Assembly (NCBI GenBank): GCA_031279615.1
Contig: JAITIE010000004.1
Span: 1 to 5,864 of the forward strand
Reading direction: 5' to 3'
DNA: 5,864 bases
From: Candidatus Margulisiibacteriota bacterium
GTDB lineage: Bacteria; Margulisbacteria; Termititenacia; Termititenacales; Termititenacaceae
This document shows positions 1 to 5,864 of this stretch, one piece after another. The first letter of the stretch is position 1; each line of letters starts with the position of its first letter. Made by a program: the position numbers and the translations under genes. The notes below the pieces were generated by a model that was given only the letters and a program-made list of their open reading frames with translations, was not told the DNA's origin and did not search any database.

Positions 1-1700
1 ATTTCCTGCTGTAGTTTACGGATAAAATCCGCGGTTTTCACTGTCTCGGATTTTCCCTCGCGGTCGCGCACGGACAGCGTGTTTTCCGCGCATTCTTTGT
101 CGCCCAGCACGGCCATGTAAACGACTTTTTCCAGCTGCGCCTGCCGGATTTTGTAGCCGATTTTTTCGGAGCGCGCGTCCAGCTCGGCGCGGATGCCCCC
201 GGCAATTAATTGGTCAAACAATTTCTGCGCGTATTCATTTTGCTTGTCGCTGATGGTGAGAATTTTTACCTGCACCGGCGCCAGCCAGGCCGGAAATTTG
301 CCGGCATAATGCTCGATGAGTATGCCTAAAAATCTTTCTAGCGAACCGTAAACCACGCGGTGAATCATTACCGGCCGGTGTTTTTGATCGTCCGCCCCGA
401 TATAGCTCAGGTCAAAAAGCTCCGGCAAATTCATGTCCAGCTGTACGGTGCCGCACTGCCAGGTGCGCCCCAGCGCGTCCTTGATGTGAATATCGATTTT
501 AGGGCCGTAAAAAGCGCCGTCGCCTGGATTGACTTTGTAAGTTTTGCCAACAGCTTTAAGCGCGTCCTCCAGCGCCCGCTCCGAGCGCGTCCAGGCTTCC
601 ACGCTGCCGACAAATTTTTCCGGACGGGTGGAAAGTTCTAAATGGTACGTCAAGCCAAACACGCCGTACATTTCATCGACCAGCTTGAGAATATTTAAAA
701 TCTCGGATTCGATTTGCTCCGCCGTCATGAAAATATGCGCGTCATCCTGATGAAAAGCGCGCACGCGGAAAAGCCCGGACAGCACGCCGGATTTTTCATG
801 GCGGTGCACCAGGCCAATCTCCGCCGAGCGCAGCGGCAGCTCGCGGTAAGAATGCTGGGTCTCGCTGTACAGCAAAATGCCGCCCGGGCAATTCATCGGC
901 TTGATGACAAAATCCTCCTCGTCAATCCGCGTGGTGTACATATTTTCGCGGTAATTGAACCAGTGGCCGCTTTTCTCCCAGAGCGCGCGGCTGAGTATGA
1001 GCGGAGTTTTGGTTTCCTGATAGCCGTGCTTGCGGTGTTTTTCCCGCCAGAAATCCAGCAAAGTATTCCAGAGAATCATGCCTTTGTTGTGAAAAAACGG
1101 AAAGCCCAGGCCCTCATCATGAAAAGAAAAGAGGTCTAATTCTTTGCCCAGTTTACGGTGATCGCGTTTTAAAGCCTCTGCCTGCACATGCAGATAATCT
1201 GCTAATTCCTCCTGGGACGCAAAAGCCGTGCCGTAAATGCGCGTCAGCATTTTATTTTTCTCGCTGCCGCGCCAGTAAGCTCCGGCAATTTTTAATAATT
1301 TTATCGCTTTAATCTGAGAGGCTTTCTCCACATGCGGGCCGGCGCATAGATCGCTAAAGTCACCGCTGTCGTAAAAACTAATCTCACCGTCCGTCAGATC
1401 CGCCAGCAGCTCTAGTTTGTACGGCTCGTCTTTTAATAATTTTTCCGCCTCGCTTTTGCTGACAATTTTTTTCAGGAAATGCGGATTTTGTTTAATGATT
1501 TTTTGCATTTCTTTTTCAAGGGTCGGCAAATCTTTGTCGCTGAGCGGTTCGGGAAAATCAAAGTCATAATAAAAACCGTCGGCAATGGCCGGACCGATCG
1601 CCAGCTTCGCTTCAGGATAGATCCGCTTCACCGCGGCGGCTAGAATATGCGACGCGCTGTGTCTTAAAACGCTTAATTCCGGCTTGGGGTCCCCGCTCAT
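1..1700 (-). CDS. thrS: Threonyl-tRNA synthetase, TGS-less, C-terminal end cut by window
   Basis: Charges tRNA-Thr with threonine in the cytoplasm. The frame is open for 566 codons to the left edge. It ends there in KLQQE, which resembles the last stretch of E. coli ThrRS, so probably only about ten residues are missing. Visible parts: editing domain from about residue 13 (HSASH, the HxxxH metal/editing motif at 14-18, and C119 with GPH at 121-123); class II catalytic core with the zinc ligands C271 (in NCPG), H322 (in QDDAH) and H447 (in MIHR); motif 2 arginine R300; anticodon-binding domain from about 475. The usual N-terminal TGS domain of about 60 residues is absent. An in-frame TGA at 1710-1712 stops any extension, and GGTGAG sits 8 bases before the ATG, so this start is firm. 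The residue after NCPG is Gly where E. coli has His. The gene lies 16 bases after the HicB-like gene. Identity is very secure. Confidence 0.97.
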   Translation of the reverse strand, partial: MSGDPKPELSVLRHSASHILAAAVKRIYPEAKLAIGPAIADGFYYDFDFPEPLSDKDLPTLEKEMQKIIKQNPHFLKKIVSKSEAEKLLKDEPYKLELLADLTDGEISFYDSGDFSDLCAGPHVEKASQIKAIKLLKIAGAYWRGSEKNKMLTRIYGTAFASQEELADYLHVQAEALKRDHRKLGKELDLFSFHDEGLGFPFFHNKGMILWNTLLDFWREKHRKHGYQETKTPLILSRALWEKSGHWFNYRENMYTTRIDEEDFVIKPMNCPGGILLYSETQHSYRELPLRSAEIGLVHRHEKSGVLSGLFRVRAFHQDDAHIFMTAEQIESEILNILKLVDEMYGVFGLTYHLELSTRPEKFVGSVEAWTRSERALEDALKAVGKTYKVNPGDGAFYGPKIDIHIKDALGRTWQCGTVQLDMNLPELFDLSYIGADDQKHRPVMIHRVVYGSLERFLGILIEHYAGKFPAWLAPVQVKILTISDKQNEYAQKLFDQLIAGGIRAELDARSEKIGYKIRQAQLEKVVYMAVLGDKECAENTLSVRDREGKSETVKTADFIRKLQQE

Positions 1701-1708
1701 AAAATTTT

Positions 1709-1714
1709 CTCACC
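1709..1714 (-). promoter_or_regulatory. Ribosome binding site of thrS
   Basis: GGTGAG on the minus strand lies 8 bases before the ATG at 1700-1698, in the 16-base gap after the HicB-like gene. The TGA formed at 1712-1710 is in frame with thrS and blocks a longer protein. Together these fix the start and show that the missing TGS domain is not a start-site error. Confidence 0.75.
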
Positions 1715-1716
1715 AA

Positions 1717-2307
1717 TTAATTGTAAGACATCGGCAGACCCAGCATGATGCCGAACGGCGTCTGCACTTCGCCGGGCTGCGGCCCGTCAAAGATCCCGCG
1801 CTCGACCAGTGAAAACATCAGGTCTTTTTCCAGCTCGAACATCTGGCGGTGTGACATAAAACAAAAAGGCCGGGCGGTCTGCGGCGCGCGCAAACCCAGC
1901 ACCAGCAACCCGCCAGGCAGCGCCGGACGCCTTCTGGTCAGGTCCATATTAGCCGGACGCAGGAAAAAATCTATCGACGGCAGTTGAAAAGAAAAATTTT
2001 CACCATTGTTTCGCGGCGCTCTGCGGCGTCCGGCCAGACGCTGTTTGACCAGCTTAGGCTGCGTTTTGGCTTTGGCCAGACGGGCCTCGGTTTTTAAGAA
2101 CTGCAGCAAATCGGTTTTTAGCACATCATCCAAAACCGCCTTGACTATCAGTCCCATTTTACCCACTAAACCATCGGCGAGGTTTTCTATCGCTTTTTCC
2201 TCATTTTGTCCTTCGCCGCAAACTTCAGGGAACATCGAACAGCTGGCCTTGAAAGTATCGTTTTCTTTTTTGACCACGATCTCAAAATCCACCGGCATAT
2301 TTATCAT
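1717..2307 (-). CDS. HicB-like N-terminal domain protein with unknown C-terminal region
   Basis: 196 residues. Residues about 5-48 have the pattern of the HicB antitoxin / UPF0150 partial RNase H-like fold: a first strand (DFEIVV), a charged turn, a second strand containing KASC, a proline-containing loop ending in GEG, and a helix starting NEEKAIENLADGL. In toxin-antitoxin pairs this fold binds the toxin HicA, but no HicA-like gene is next to it, and no DNA-binding C-terminus of ribbon-helix-helix or HTH type is evident. Residues 72-100 form a very basic linker (RRRAPR at 94-99). Residues about 105-196 look globular, with a hydrophobic strand (GLLVLGL at 133-139) and a likely helix at 153-171, and match nothing I recognise. 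The start is uncertain: TTGAG lies 3 bases before the first ATG (2307) and 12 bases before a second in-frame ATG (2298). The gene sits between dnaX and thrS, same strand. That it is a real gene is likely; its function is unknown. Confidence 0.72.
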   Translation of the reverse strand: MINMPVDFEIVVKKENDTFKASCSMFPEVCGEGQNEEKAIENLADGLVGKMGLIVKAVLDDVLKTDLLQFLKTEARLAKAKTQPKLVKQRLAGRRRAPRNNGENFSFQLPSIDFFLRPANMDLTRRRPALPGGLLVLGLRAPQTARPFCFMSHRQMFELEKDLMFSLVERGIFDGPQPGEVQTPFGIMLGLPMSYN

Positions 2308-2367
2308 AAACTCAAGATTAGCATAATTTCAGAGATAAGGCAAAAGACCGGCGGCAAAATTTTTGGG
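2308..2367 (-). other. Intergenic gap between dnaX and the HicB-like gene
   Basis: This 60-base gap is the largest in the window. It holds a small A/T symmetric stretch (CAAAAATTTTG) just after the dnaX TAG stop, but no GC stem followed by a T-run that would make an intrinsic terminator. A TATGCT hexamer at 2325-2320 could serve as a -10 element, but no acceptable -35 lies at the right distance. Read-through from dnaX is therefore the simplest reading, with a weak internal promoter possible. Confidence 0.4.
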
Positions 2368-3879
2368 CTAACCCGCAAATAATTCTTTCACCCACTGCGT
2401 TTTTTGGTCAGCCGGTTCGGCGGCGTAGGCTTCTAAAACCACTTCAAAATTCACTTCCCGCCCGTAAATCTCTTTGAGCAAACCGCAAACGAGATTTTTG
2501 TTCTGCGGCTCAAGCAGTTTATTTTTGTGAAAACCGTAACTTTCCTTGAGCTGCAAAGTCAGCACACCGTCCGCGTAATTTTTCGGCCGGGCTTCACAAA
2601 GCAGTGTAAGCAACAGCGGTTTTTTTTGCTTAACTTTGTTCAAGAAAAAATTCCAGGACTGTTTGACGGTGGCAAAAGTCAACGGCTGATCCGGATCGAG
2701 CGGCGGCGGCGCGGCTGCCGGGGTTTTGGTTTGAAGCGGCGTTTCGACTTCGCTCAACGCCTGAGCTGTAGAGCGCGGCTGTGGAGTTTCAGACGGCGGC
2801 GCGCATAATTCCAGAACCGCCAATTCAAAAACCAAACGCACATTGGGATTCCAGCGCATATCCTGCTCCGCGCGGGCAAAAACAGCGATCATTTTTTTTA
2901 ATTCCGCGGCGGTAGTCTTGTCCGCCACGGACTGCAGCGCCGCCAAATCTTCCGCGCTCAAATCCAGCGCCTGCCCCGCGCGCAAAGACAGCAGGAGCAG
3001 ATCGCGCAGGCAGTCCAGCAAATCGCGGCCAACCTGCCGCAAATCTTTGCCGTCGGCAGTCAAACGTCCAATGAATTCCAGAGCGCCGGTCAGATCGCGG
3101 GCAATAATTTTCTCCAGCAGCTCCGCCAGCGCGGTGTTCAAAGCCGCGCCTAGAGAAGCCAAAGCTTTTTCAAAAGTAAGGTCCGCGCCTTCCGCGGAAA
3201 TCAGGCGGTCCAGCAAAGACAAGGCGTCACGCATACAGCCGTCCGCCAAACGCGCCAGATAATTCACGGCGCGGCTGTCGACAGTCACGTTTTCTTTTTG
3301 ACAAACAGCTTTCAGATGCGCTTCTATCTCCGGCACTGTGATCCGTTTGAAATCAAAACGCTGACAGCGCGAGAGAATAGTCGGCGGAATTTTTTGAATC
3401 TCCGTGGTCGCCAGGACAAACACGGTTTGCTCGGGCGGCTCTTCCAGAGTTTTGAGCAGCGCGTTAAAAGCCTCGGTCGTCAGCATGTGCGCTTCGTCAA
3501 TAATGTACACTTTGTAACGGCAGGCCTGTTCCAGCGGATTGTAATTGACCTGCTCGCGCAGCTTGCGGATCTCGTCAATGCCGCGATTGGACGCGGCGTC
3601 CAGCTCGATGACGTCCACCGCCATGCCGTCGCGGATCTTCACGCACATGGGACACTGACAGCAGGGCTTGATCGTCACGCCGTCAGCGCAATTCAAGGCC
3701 TTGGCCAGAATCCGCGCCAGACTGGTTTTGCCCGTGCCGCGCGGCCCGGCAAAAATATAAGCGTGCGCCAATTTATCCTGCTGCAGTGCGTTTTTAAGCG
3801 TCTGCACGATCGGCTGCTGGCCGATTATCGTGTCAAAATCCTGCGAGCGGTATTTGCGGTAAAGAGCCAGATGCGCCAT
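2368..3879 (-). CDS. dnaX: DNA polymerase III clamp-loader subunit tau/gamma (DnaX)
   Basis: ATPase of the clamp loader, which places the sliding clamp on primed DNA at the replication fork. 503 residues from the chosen ATG. AAA+ module: Walker A GPRGTGKT at 45-52; zinc-binding cysteines C64, C73, C76 and C79; Walker B with DEAH at 128-131; the SRC motif with its arginine finger at 170-172; sensor 2 region with MRDALSLLD at 216-224. The helical collar domain follows to about 360, then a proline-rich linker (about 361-400), then a C-terminal domain (about 401-485) of the kind found in many non-proteobacterial DnaX proteins. The start is set by GGAG 5 bases upstream and by the family N-terminus ALYRKYR. 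A longer in-frame start at 3924 would add 15 unrelated residues and overlap alr. The stop is TAG. An A8 run falls in the codons for residues 418-420 (listed separately). The gene begins 2 bases after alr, so translation is probably coupled. Confidence 0.97.
   Translation of the reverse strand: MAHLALYRKYRSQDFDTIIGQQPIVQTLKNALQQDKLAHAYIFAGPRGTGKTSLARILAKALNCADGVTIKPCCQCPMCVKIRDGMAVDVIELDAASNRGIDEIRKLREQVNYNPLEQACRYKVYIIDEAHMLTTEAFNALLKTLEEPPEQTVFVLATTEIQKIPPTILSRCQRFDFKRITVPEIEAHLKAVCQKENVTVDSRAVNYLARLADGCMRDALSLLDRLISAEGADLTFEKALASLGAALNTALAELLEKIIARDLTGALEFIGRLTADGKDLRQVGRDLLDCLRDLLLLSLRAGQALDLSAEDLAALQSVADKTTAAELKKMIAVFARAEQDMRWNPNVRLVFELAVLELCAPPSETPQPRSTAQALSEVETPLQTKTPAAAPPPLDPDQPLTFATVKQSWNFFLNKVKQKKPLLLTLLCEARPKNYADGVLTLQLKESYGFHKNKLLEPQNKNLVCGLLKEIYGREVNFEVVLEAYAAEPADQKTQWVKELFAG
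2620..2627 (-). other. Candidate frameshift/slippage site in dnaX (A8 run)
   Basis: Eight consecutive A residues on the coding strand, read CAA AAA AAA CCG. The last seven form A AAA AAA in the phase required of a -1 slippery heptamer. After a -1 shift only eight more codons are read (TAVAYTAL) before TGA at 2596-2594, giving a product of about 428 residues instead of 503. E. coli makes gamma from dnaX by -1 frameshifting on an A-rich site, and Thermus uses transcriptional slippage on an A run, so the gene has precedents. Downstream there is only a small stem (GCTT/AAGC with a 4-base loop) near the new stop; no strong stimulator is evident. Use of the site is inference. Confidence 0.35.
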
Positions 3880-3881
3880 AT

Positions 3882-4925
3882 TTACTCCAGATAAAAACGC
3901 GGAACGCGTTTGCCAATGCCGCACATAATCTCATAATCAATAGTGCCGGTCAAATCCGCCAGCTCCTGCGCCGTGATTTCCGCGCCGCCCTGCCGTCCGA
4001 TCAAGACCACTTCGTCACCGGCGGACACGCTGTCGTCAACCGCGGCCAGACACATGTCCATGCAAATATTTCCACAAAGCTTATAGGACTGTCCGTTAAT
4101 CAAAACGCGGCCACGGTTGGAAAGCAGGCGGCTCAAACCATCGGCGTAACCGGCGGAAATAGTGGCGACGCGCGTCGGCTTCTCCGCCGTAAAGGTCGCG
4201 CCGTAGCTCACAGATTCGCCAGCCTGAATAGTTTTGACGGCCATGACGCGCGATTTAAAAGTCAGCGCGCCGCGGTACAGACCGATGCCGAGCCTGACCA
4301 TATCATACTGCGCCTGCGGAAAGGCCAGCAAAGCTTGAGAGCTGAGCGCATGAATGTATTTAATCTCCGGCACGATCGCCTTAGCCGCCGCCACGCATTC
4401 GGCAAATTTCTCCAGTTGTTTTTGCCCTGCCGCGTCCAGACAGGCCAGATGCGTAAACAGGCTTTCCACCGCGATATTTTTTAAACTTTTTATTTTCCGC
4501 AAAAAATCCGGCAATTCGGCCGGCCGCAAACCAATGCGGTTCATGCCGGTGTCCACTTTGACATGCACTTGCACCTTATCCGGCGCGGCCTTGGCCAAAC
4601 GCTCGACAAAAGCGTATTCGTAAACCGTCTGCGCAACTTTAAGCTCGATGATGCGGGGAATATATTGTTCCGCGGGCTGGCTAAAAATCAGGATCGGCGC
4701 GGCAATTCCGTTCTGGCGCAGCTCCTGCGCTTCGCTTAAGCCGGCTACGCCGAAATAATTGACACCGCCCGCCGCTAATTTTCGGGCGACCGGCGGCGCG
4801 CCGTGACCGTAAGCGTCAGCCTTGAGCACACCTAAAATCTCCGTCCGGCAGTCCAGTCTGGAGCGGTAAGCTTCCAGATTTTCCGCCAATTTTCGCAAAT
4901 TTATTTCCGCAAAGGCTCTTTTCAT
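3882..4925 (-). CDS. alr: Alanine racemase (PLP-dependent)
   Basis: Interconverts L- and D-alanine in the cytoplasm, supplying D-alanine for peptidoglycan. 347 residues, slightly short for the family (about 360-390) but complete. N-terminal fold-type III TIM barrel: PLP lysine K35 in VLKADAYGHG (33-42); K123, aligned with the carbamylated lysine of the Geobacillus enzyme; R130 in DTGMNRIG (125-132); H192 in the HALSS motif; R211 in RLGIGLYRG, the position of the arginine that contacts the PLP ring nitrogen. C-terminal beta domain: second catalytic base Y241 in SYGAT, CMD at 288-290, and the family ending (CGIGKRVPRFY). The ATG overlaps the TGA of the upstream membrane protein gene in ATGA, with AGAG 6 bases before it. 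The stop TAA is 2 bases from dnaX, whose ribosome binding site lies in the last alr codons. All key residues are present, so it should be active. Confidence 0.97.
   Translation of the reverse strand: MKRAFAEINLRKLAENLEAYRSRLDCRTEILGVLKADAYGHGAPPVARKLAAGGVNYFGVAGLSEAQELRQNGIAAPILIFSQPAEQYIPRIIELKVAQTVYEYAFVERLAKAAPDKVQVHVKVDTGMNRIGLRPAELPDFLRKIKSLKNIAVESLFTHLACLDAAGQKQLEKFAECVAAAKAIVPEIKYIHALSSQALLAFPQAQYDMVRLGIGLYRGALTFKSRVMAVKTIQAGESVSYGATFTAEKPTRVATISAGYADGLSRLLSNRGRVLINGQSYKLCGNICMDMCLAAVDDSVSAGDEVVLIGRQGGAEITAQELADLTGTIDYEIMCGIGKRVPRFYLE
3885..3890 (-). promoter_or_regulatory. Ribosome binding site of dnaX, inside alr
   Basis: CTGGAG on the minus strand is formed by the last two sense codons of alr (Leu-Glu). 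It lies 5 bases before the dnaX ATG at 3879-3877, with the alr TAA in between. It favours the 503-residue DnaX start over an upstream in-frame ATG at 3924. Confidence 0.75.
4922..4925 (-). other. ATGA start-stop overlap between the transferase homologue and alr
   Basis: The alr ATG (4925-4923) and the TGA of the upstream gene (4924-4922) share two bases within ATGA. This arrangement is typical of translational re-initiation and supports co-expression of the two genes. Confidence 0.85.
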
Positions 4926-5635
4926 TTTTTGCTCTTTATTTTATTTTTCTTTTTGCTTTTGAGCGCGGCCCGCGCCGGAGATTTCGGCGCGGCTCCCGAG
5001 CGCAGCGCCTGACAAACCTGACAGAGCAAATACAGCAGAGCGCCCAGCAGCAACAAAGCGTTGACAATAATCGCCACCGGCAGCCAATCCAAAAGCAAAC
5101 AAACGCCGAAGATCAGCCAAAATTCTGCGCGGCGAAAAAATAAACGCGGTGTTTTTAGTTTCAAAATCTCAGCCTGCTGCCAAACAAACAGCGTCAGACC
5201 GCGCCAAACCAAAGCGCTCAAAAGCACGCCGACCAAAAAATAACTATCCGCAAAAATCAAACTGAGGAGCAGCGGCACAAACAGCAGGATATCGCAAAGT
5301 GTATTGGCCAGCGCGTTCCAAAACCGGCCAAACACGCTCTCCGTGCCGGTTTGCCGCGCGTAAATGCCGTCAAAATAAGTAAAAAACCAGGCCAAAAAAA
5401 AACAGCCGACTGCTTCTAAACGCCGCCCGTAAAGCACAAAACCACCGCCCAACAGCGCCCCCCAAACCGCCAGCGCGGTTAAAAAATTGGGCGTGCAGTG
5501 AAACCAGCGGAAAAAATTTATCAGCCACAAAAATTTTTTTTCATAAGTTTTTAAGCCGCGCCGATCGCGCAAGCGAAACATTGAAATATTCAGCGACATA
5601 ATAAATTTATCCATTTTGGCAATCGACTTTAACAT
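4922..5635 (-). CDS. CDP-alcohol phosphatidyltransferase family membrane protein with substituted active site
   Basis: 237 residues, integral membrane. PN at 49-50 then LT, hydrophobic segments at about 51-69, 75-88, 111-128, 132-151 and 172-208, and a lysine-rich cytosolic-type tail (about 218-237) fit the CDP-OH transferase family, which joins a CDP-activated lipid to an alcohol with release of CMP. The family signature is DxxDGxxAR, 8 residues, GxxxDxxxD. Here the frame is kept (DG at 89-90, AR at 93-94, G103), but three of the four metal/catalytic aspartates are changed: T86, N107 and N111. Only D89 remains, and D115 is a nearby acid. It may be a catalytically dead or altered relative of PgsA. 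AGGA 7 bases upstream fixes the ATG. It starts 1 base after pgpA, the gene for the step after PgsA, and overlaps alr by 4 bases. Family membership is good; substrate and activity are unknown. Confidence 0.82.
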   Translation of the reverse strand: MLKSIAKMDKFIMSLNISMFRLRDRRGLKTYEKKFLWLINFFRWFHCTPNFLTALAVWGALLGGGFVLYGRRLEAVGCFFLAWFFTYFDGIYARQTGTESVFGRFWNALANTLCDILLFVPLLLSLIFADSYFLVGVLLSALVWRGLTLFVWQQAEILKLKTPRLFFRRAEFWLIFGVCLLLDWLPVAIIVNALLLLGALLYLLCQVCQALRSGAAPKSPARAALKSKKKNKIKSKK

Positions 5636-5636
5636 G

Positions 5637-5864
5637 CTAATGTCCTATGTTGAAATTAAAAAACTCCAAACCCCAACCCATGAATAAAAACAAGCCGGTC
5701 AAAACTACCGCGGCGTACACGCCGGCCAGCACATCGTCCAGCACTACGCCCCAGCCGCGCGGTAATTTTTGGATCTGTCGAATGCCCAGCGGCTTCACTA
5801 TGTCAAAAAAACGGAACAAAGCAAAACCCAGCGCTGTGACACCGCAGTGCATTATCAGCAGCGC
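5637..5864 (-). CDS. pgpA: Phosphatidylglycerophosphatase A, C-terminal part (N-terminus beyond the window)
   Basis: Removes phosphate from phosphatidylglycerophosphate to give phosphatidylglycerol at the cytoplasmic membrane. Only the last 75 residues are visible; the frame is open to the right edge, and an in-frame ATG at 5852 is internal, not the start. The PgpA signatures are clear: FRFFDIVKP (17-25 of the visible part, just after a hydrophobic stretch), then GWGVVLDDVLAG with the acidic LDD pair and the following AG that mark this family's active site, then a final membrane helix (about 50-63). The full family length is about 150-170 residues, so roughly half is missing. It ends in TAG 1 base before the CDP-alcohol transferase homologue, whose ribosome binding site lies inside it. 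The product it dephosphorylates is made by PgsA, a member of that neighbour's family. Confidence 0.9.
   Translation of the reverse strand, partial: ALLIMHCGVTALGFALFRFFDIVKPLGIRQIQKLPRGWGVVLDDVLAGVYAAVVLTGLFLFMGWGLEFFNFNIGH
5643..5646 (-). promoter_or_regulatory. Ribosome binding site of the transferase homologue, inside pgpA
   Basis: AGGA on the minus strand lies 7 bases before the ATG at 5635-5633 and within the last codons of pgpA. It supports the 237-residue start and coupled translation with pgpA. Confidence 0.7.

Noticed and set aside
1714..1723. Palindrome CAATTAATTG at the end of the HicB-like gene
   Set aside because: A short AT-only palindrome overlapping a stop codon is expected by chance. 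It is too weak for a terminator and there is no second copy to suggest an operator.
1717..2307. A HicAB toxin-antitoxin module
   Set aside because: Only a HicB-like fold is seen. There is no HicA-sized frame with the dsRBD-like pattern and conserved histidine next to it, and the protein is longer than typical antitoxins.
2308..2345. Internal promoter before the HicB-like gene (TATGCT at 2325-2320)
   Set aside because: The hexamer is only a partial -10 match, and the region 15-18 bases upstream has no usable -35. Chance matches are common in such AT-rich gaps.
3298..3894. Plus-strand open frame of 198 codons opposite dnaX, and the other plus-strand frames
   Set aside because: They lie antisense to well-identified genes, show no recognisable domains, and are explained by codon bias of the minus-strand genes.
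3880..3924. Longer dnaX start at 3924 adding 15 residues
   Set aside because: The extension lies inside alr, does not resemble any DnaX N-terminus, and the ATG at 3879 has GGAG at good spacing and the family start ALYRKYR.
5637..5852. Reading the right-hand frame as a complete 71-residue protein
   Set aside because: The frame continues without a stop to the window edge, and the residues before the ATG (ALLI) continue the hydrophobic segment of PgpA. It is the C-terminal piece of a longer gene.

Overview
This is a compact bacterial chromosome segment of roughly even base composition. Every recognisable gene lies on the minus strand, so transcription runs from high to low coordinates. The standard bacterial code fits: TAA, TAG and TGA all end genes, and TGA is not read through in any of them. 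Gene content (PgpA, alanine racemase, DnaX, bacterial-type threonyl-tRNA synthetase) shows a bacterium that makes phosphatidylglycerol-type lipids and peptidoglycan. The phylum cannot be fixed from this window. Nothing suggests plasmid, phage or insertion-sequence DNA; it looks like core chromosome with one poorly characterised accessory gene.

Layout in the order of transcription: the C-terminal part of pgpA enters from the right edge (5864 to 5637); a CDP-alcohol phosphatidyltransferase-like membrane protein with an unusual active site (5635 to 4922); alanine racemase alr (4925 to 3882); dnaX, clamp-loader subunit tau/gamma (3879 to 2368); a 60-base gap; a protein with a HicB-like N-terminus and an unrecognised C-terminal half (2307 to 1717); and thrS lacking the N-terminal TGS domain (1700 to past the left edge).

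The first four genes are packed with a 1-base gap, a 4-base overlap and a 2-base gap, with ribosome binding sites inside the preceding reading frames, so they are almost certainly co-transcribed and probably translationally coupled. The last two genes follow in the same direction with gaps of 60 and 16 bases and may belong to the same transcript. No convincing promoter or intrinsic terminator was seen. The head of the operon lies beyond the right edge.

Functionally the cluster mixes phospholipid head-group synthesis (pgpA and the CDP-alcohol transferase homologue), cell-wall precursor supply (D-alanine), chromosome replication (DnaX) and translation (ThrRS). The points most worth a second look are the substituted metal-binding aspartates in the CDP-alcohol transferase homologue, an in-phase A8 slippery run in dnaX that would give a short product, the orphan HicB-like protein, and the TGS-less ThrRS. 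No defence island, CRISPR array, RNA gene or clearly new multi-gene system was found.
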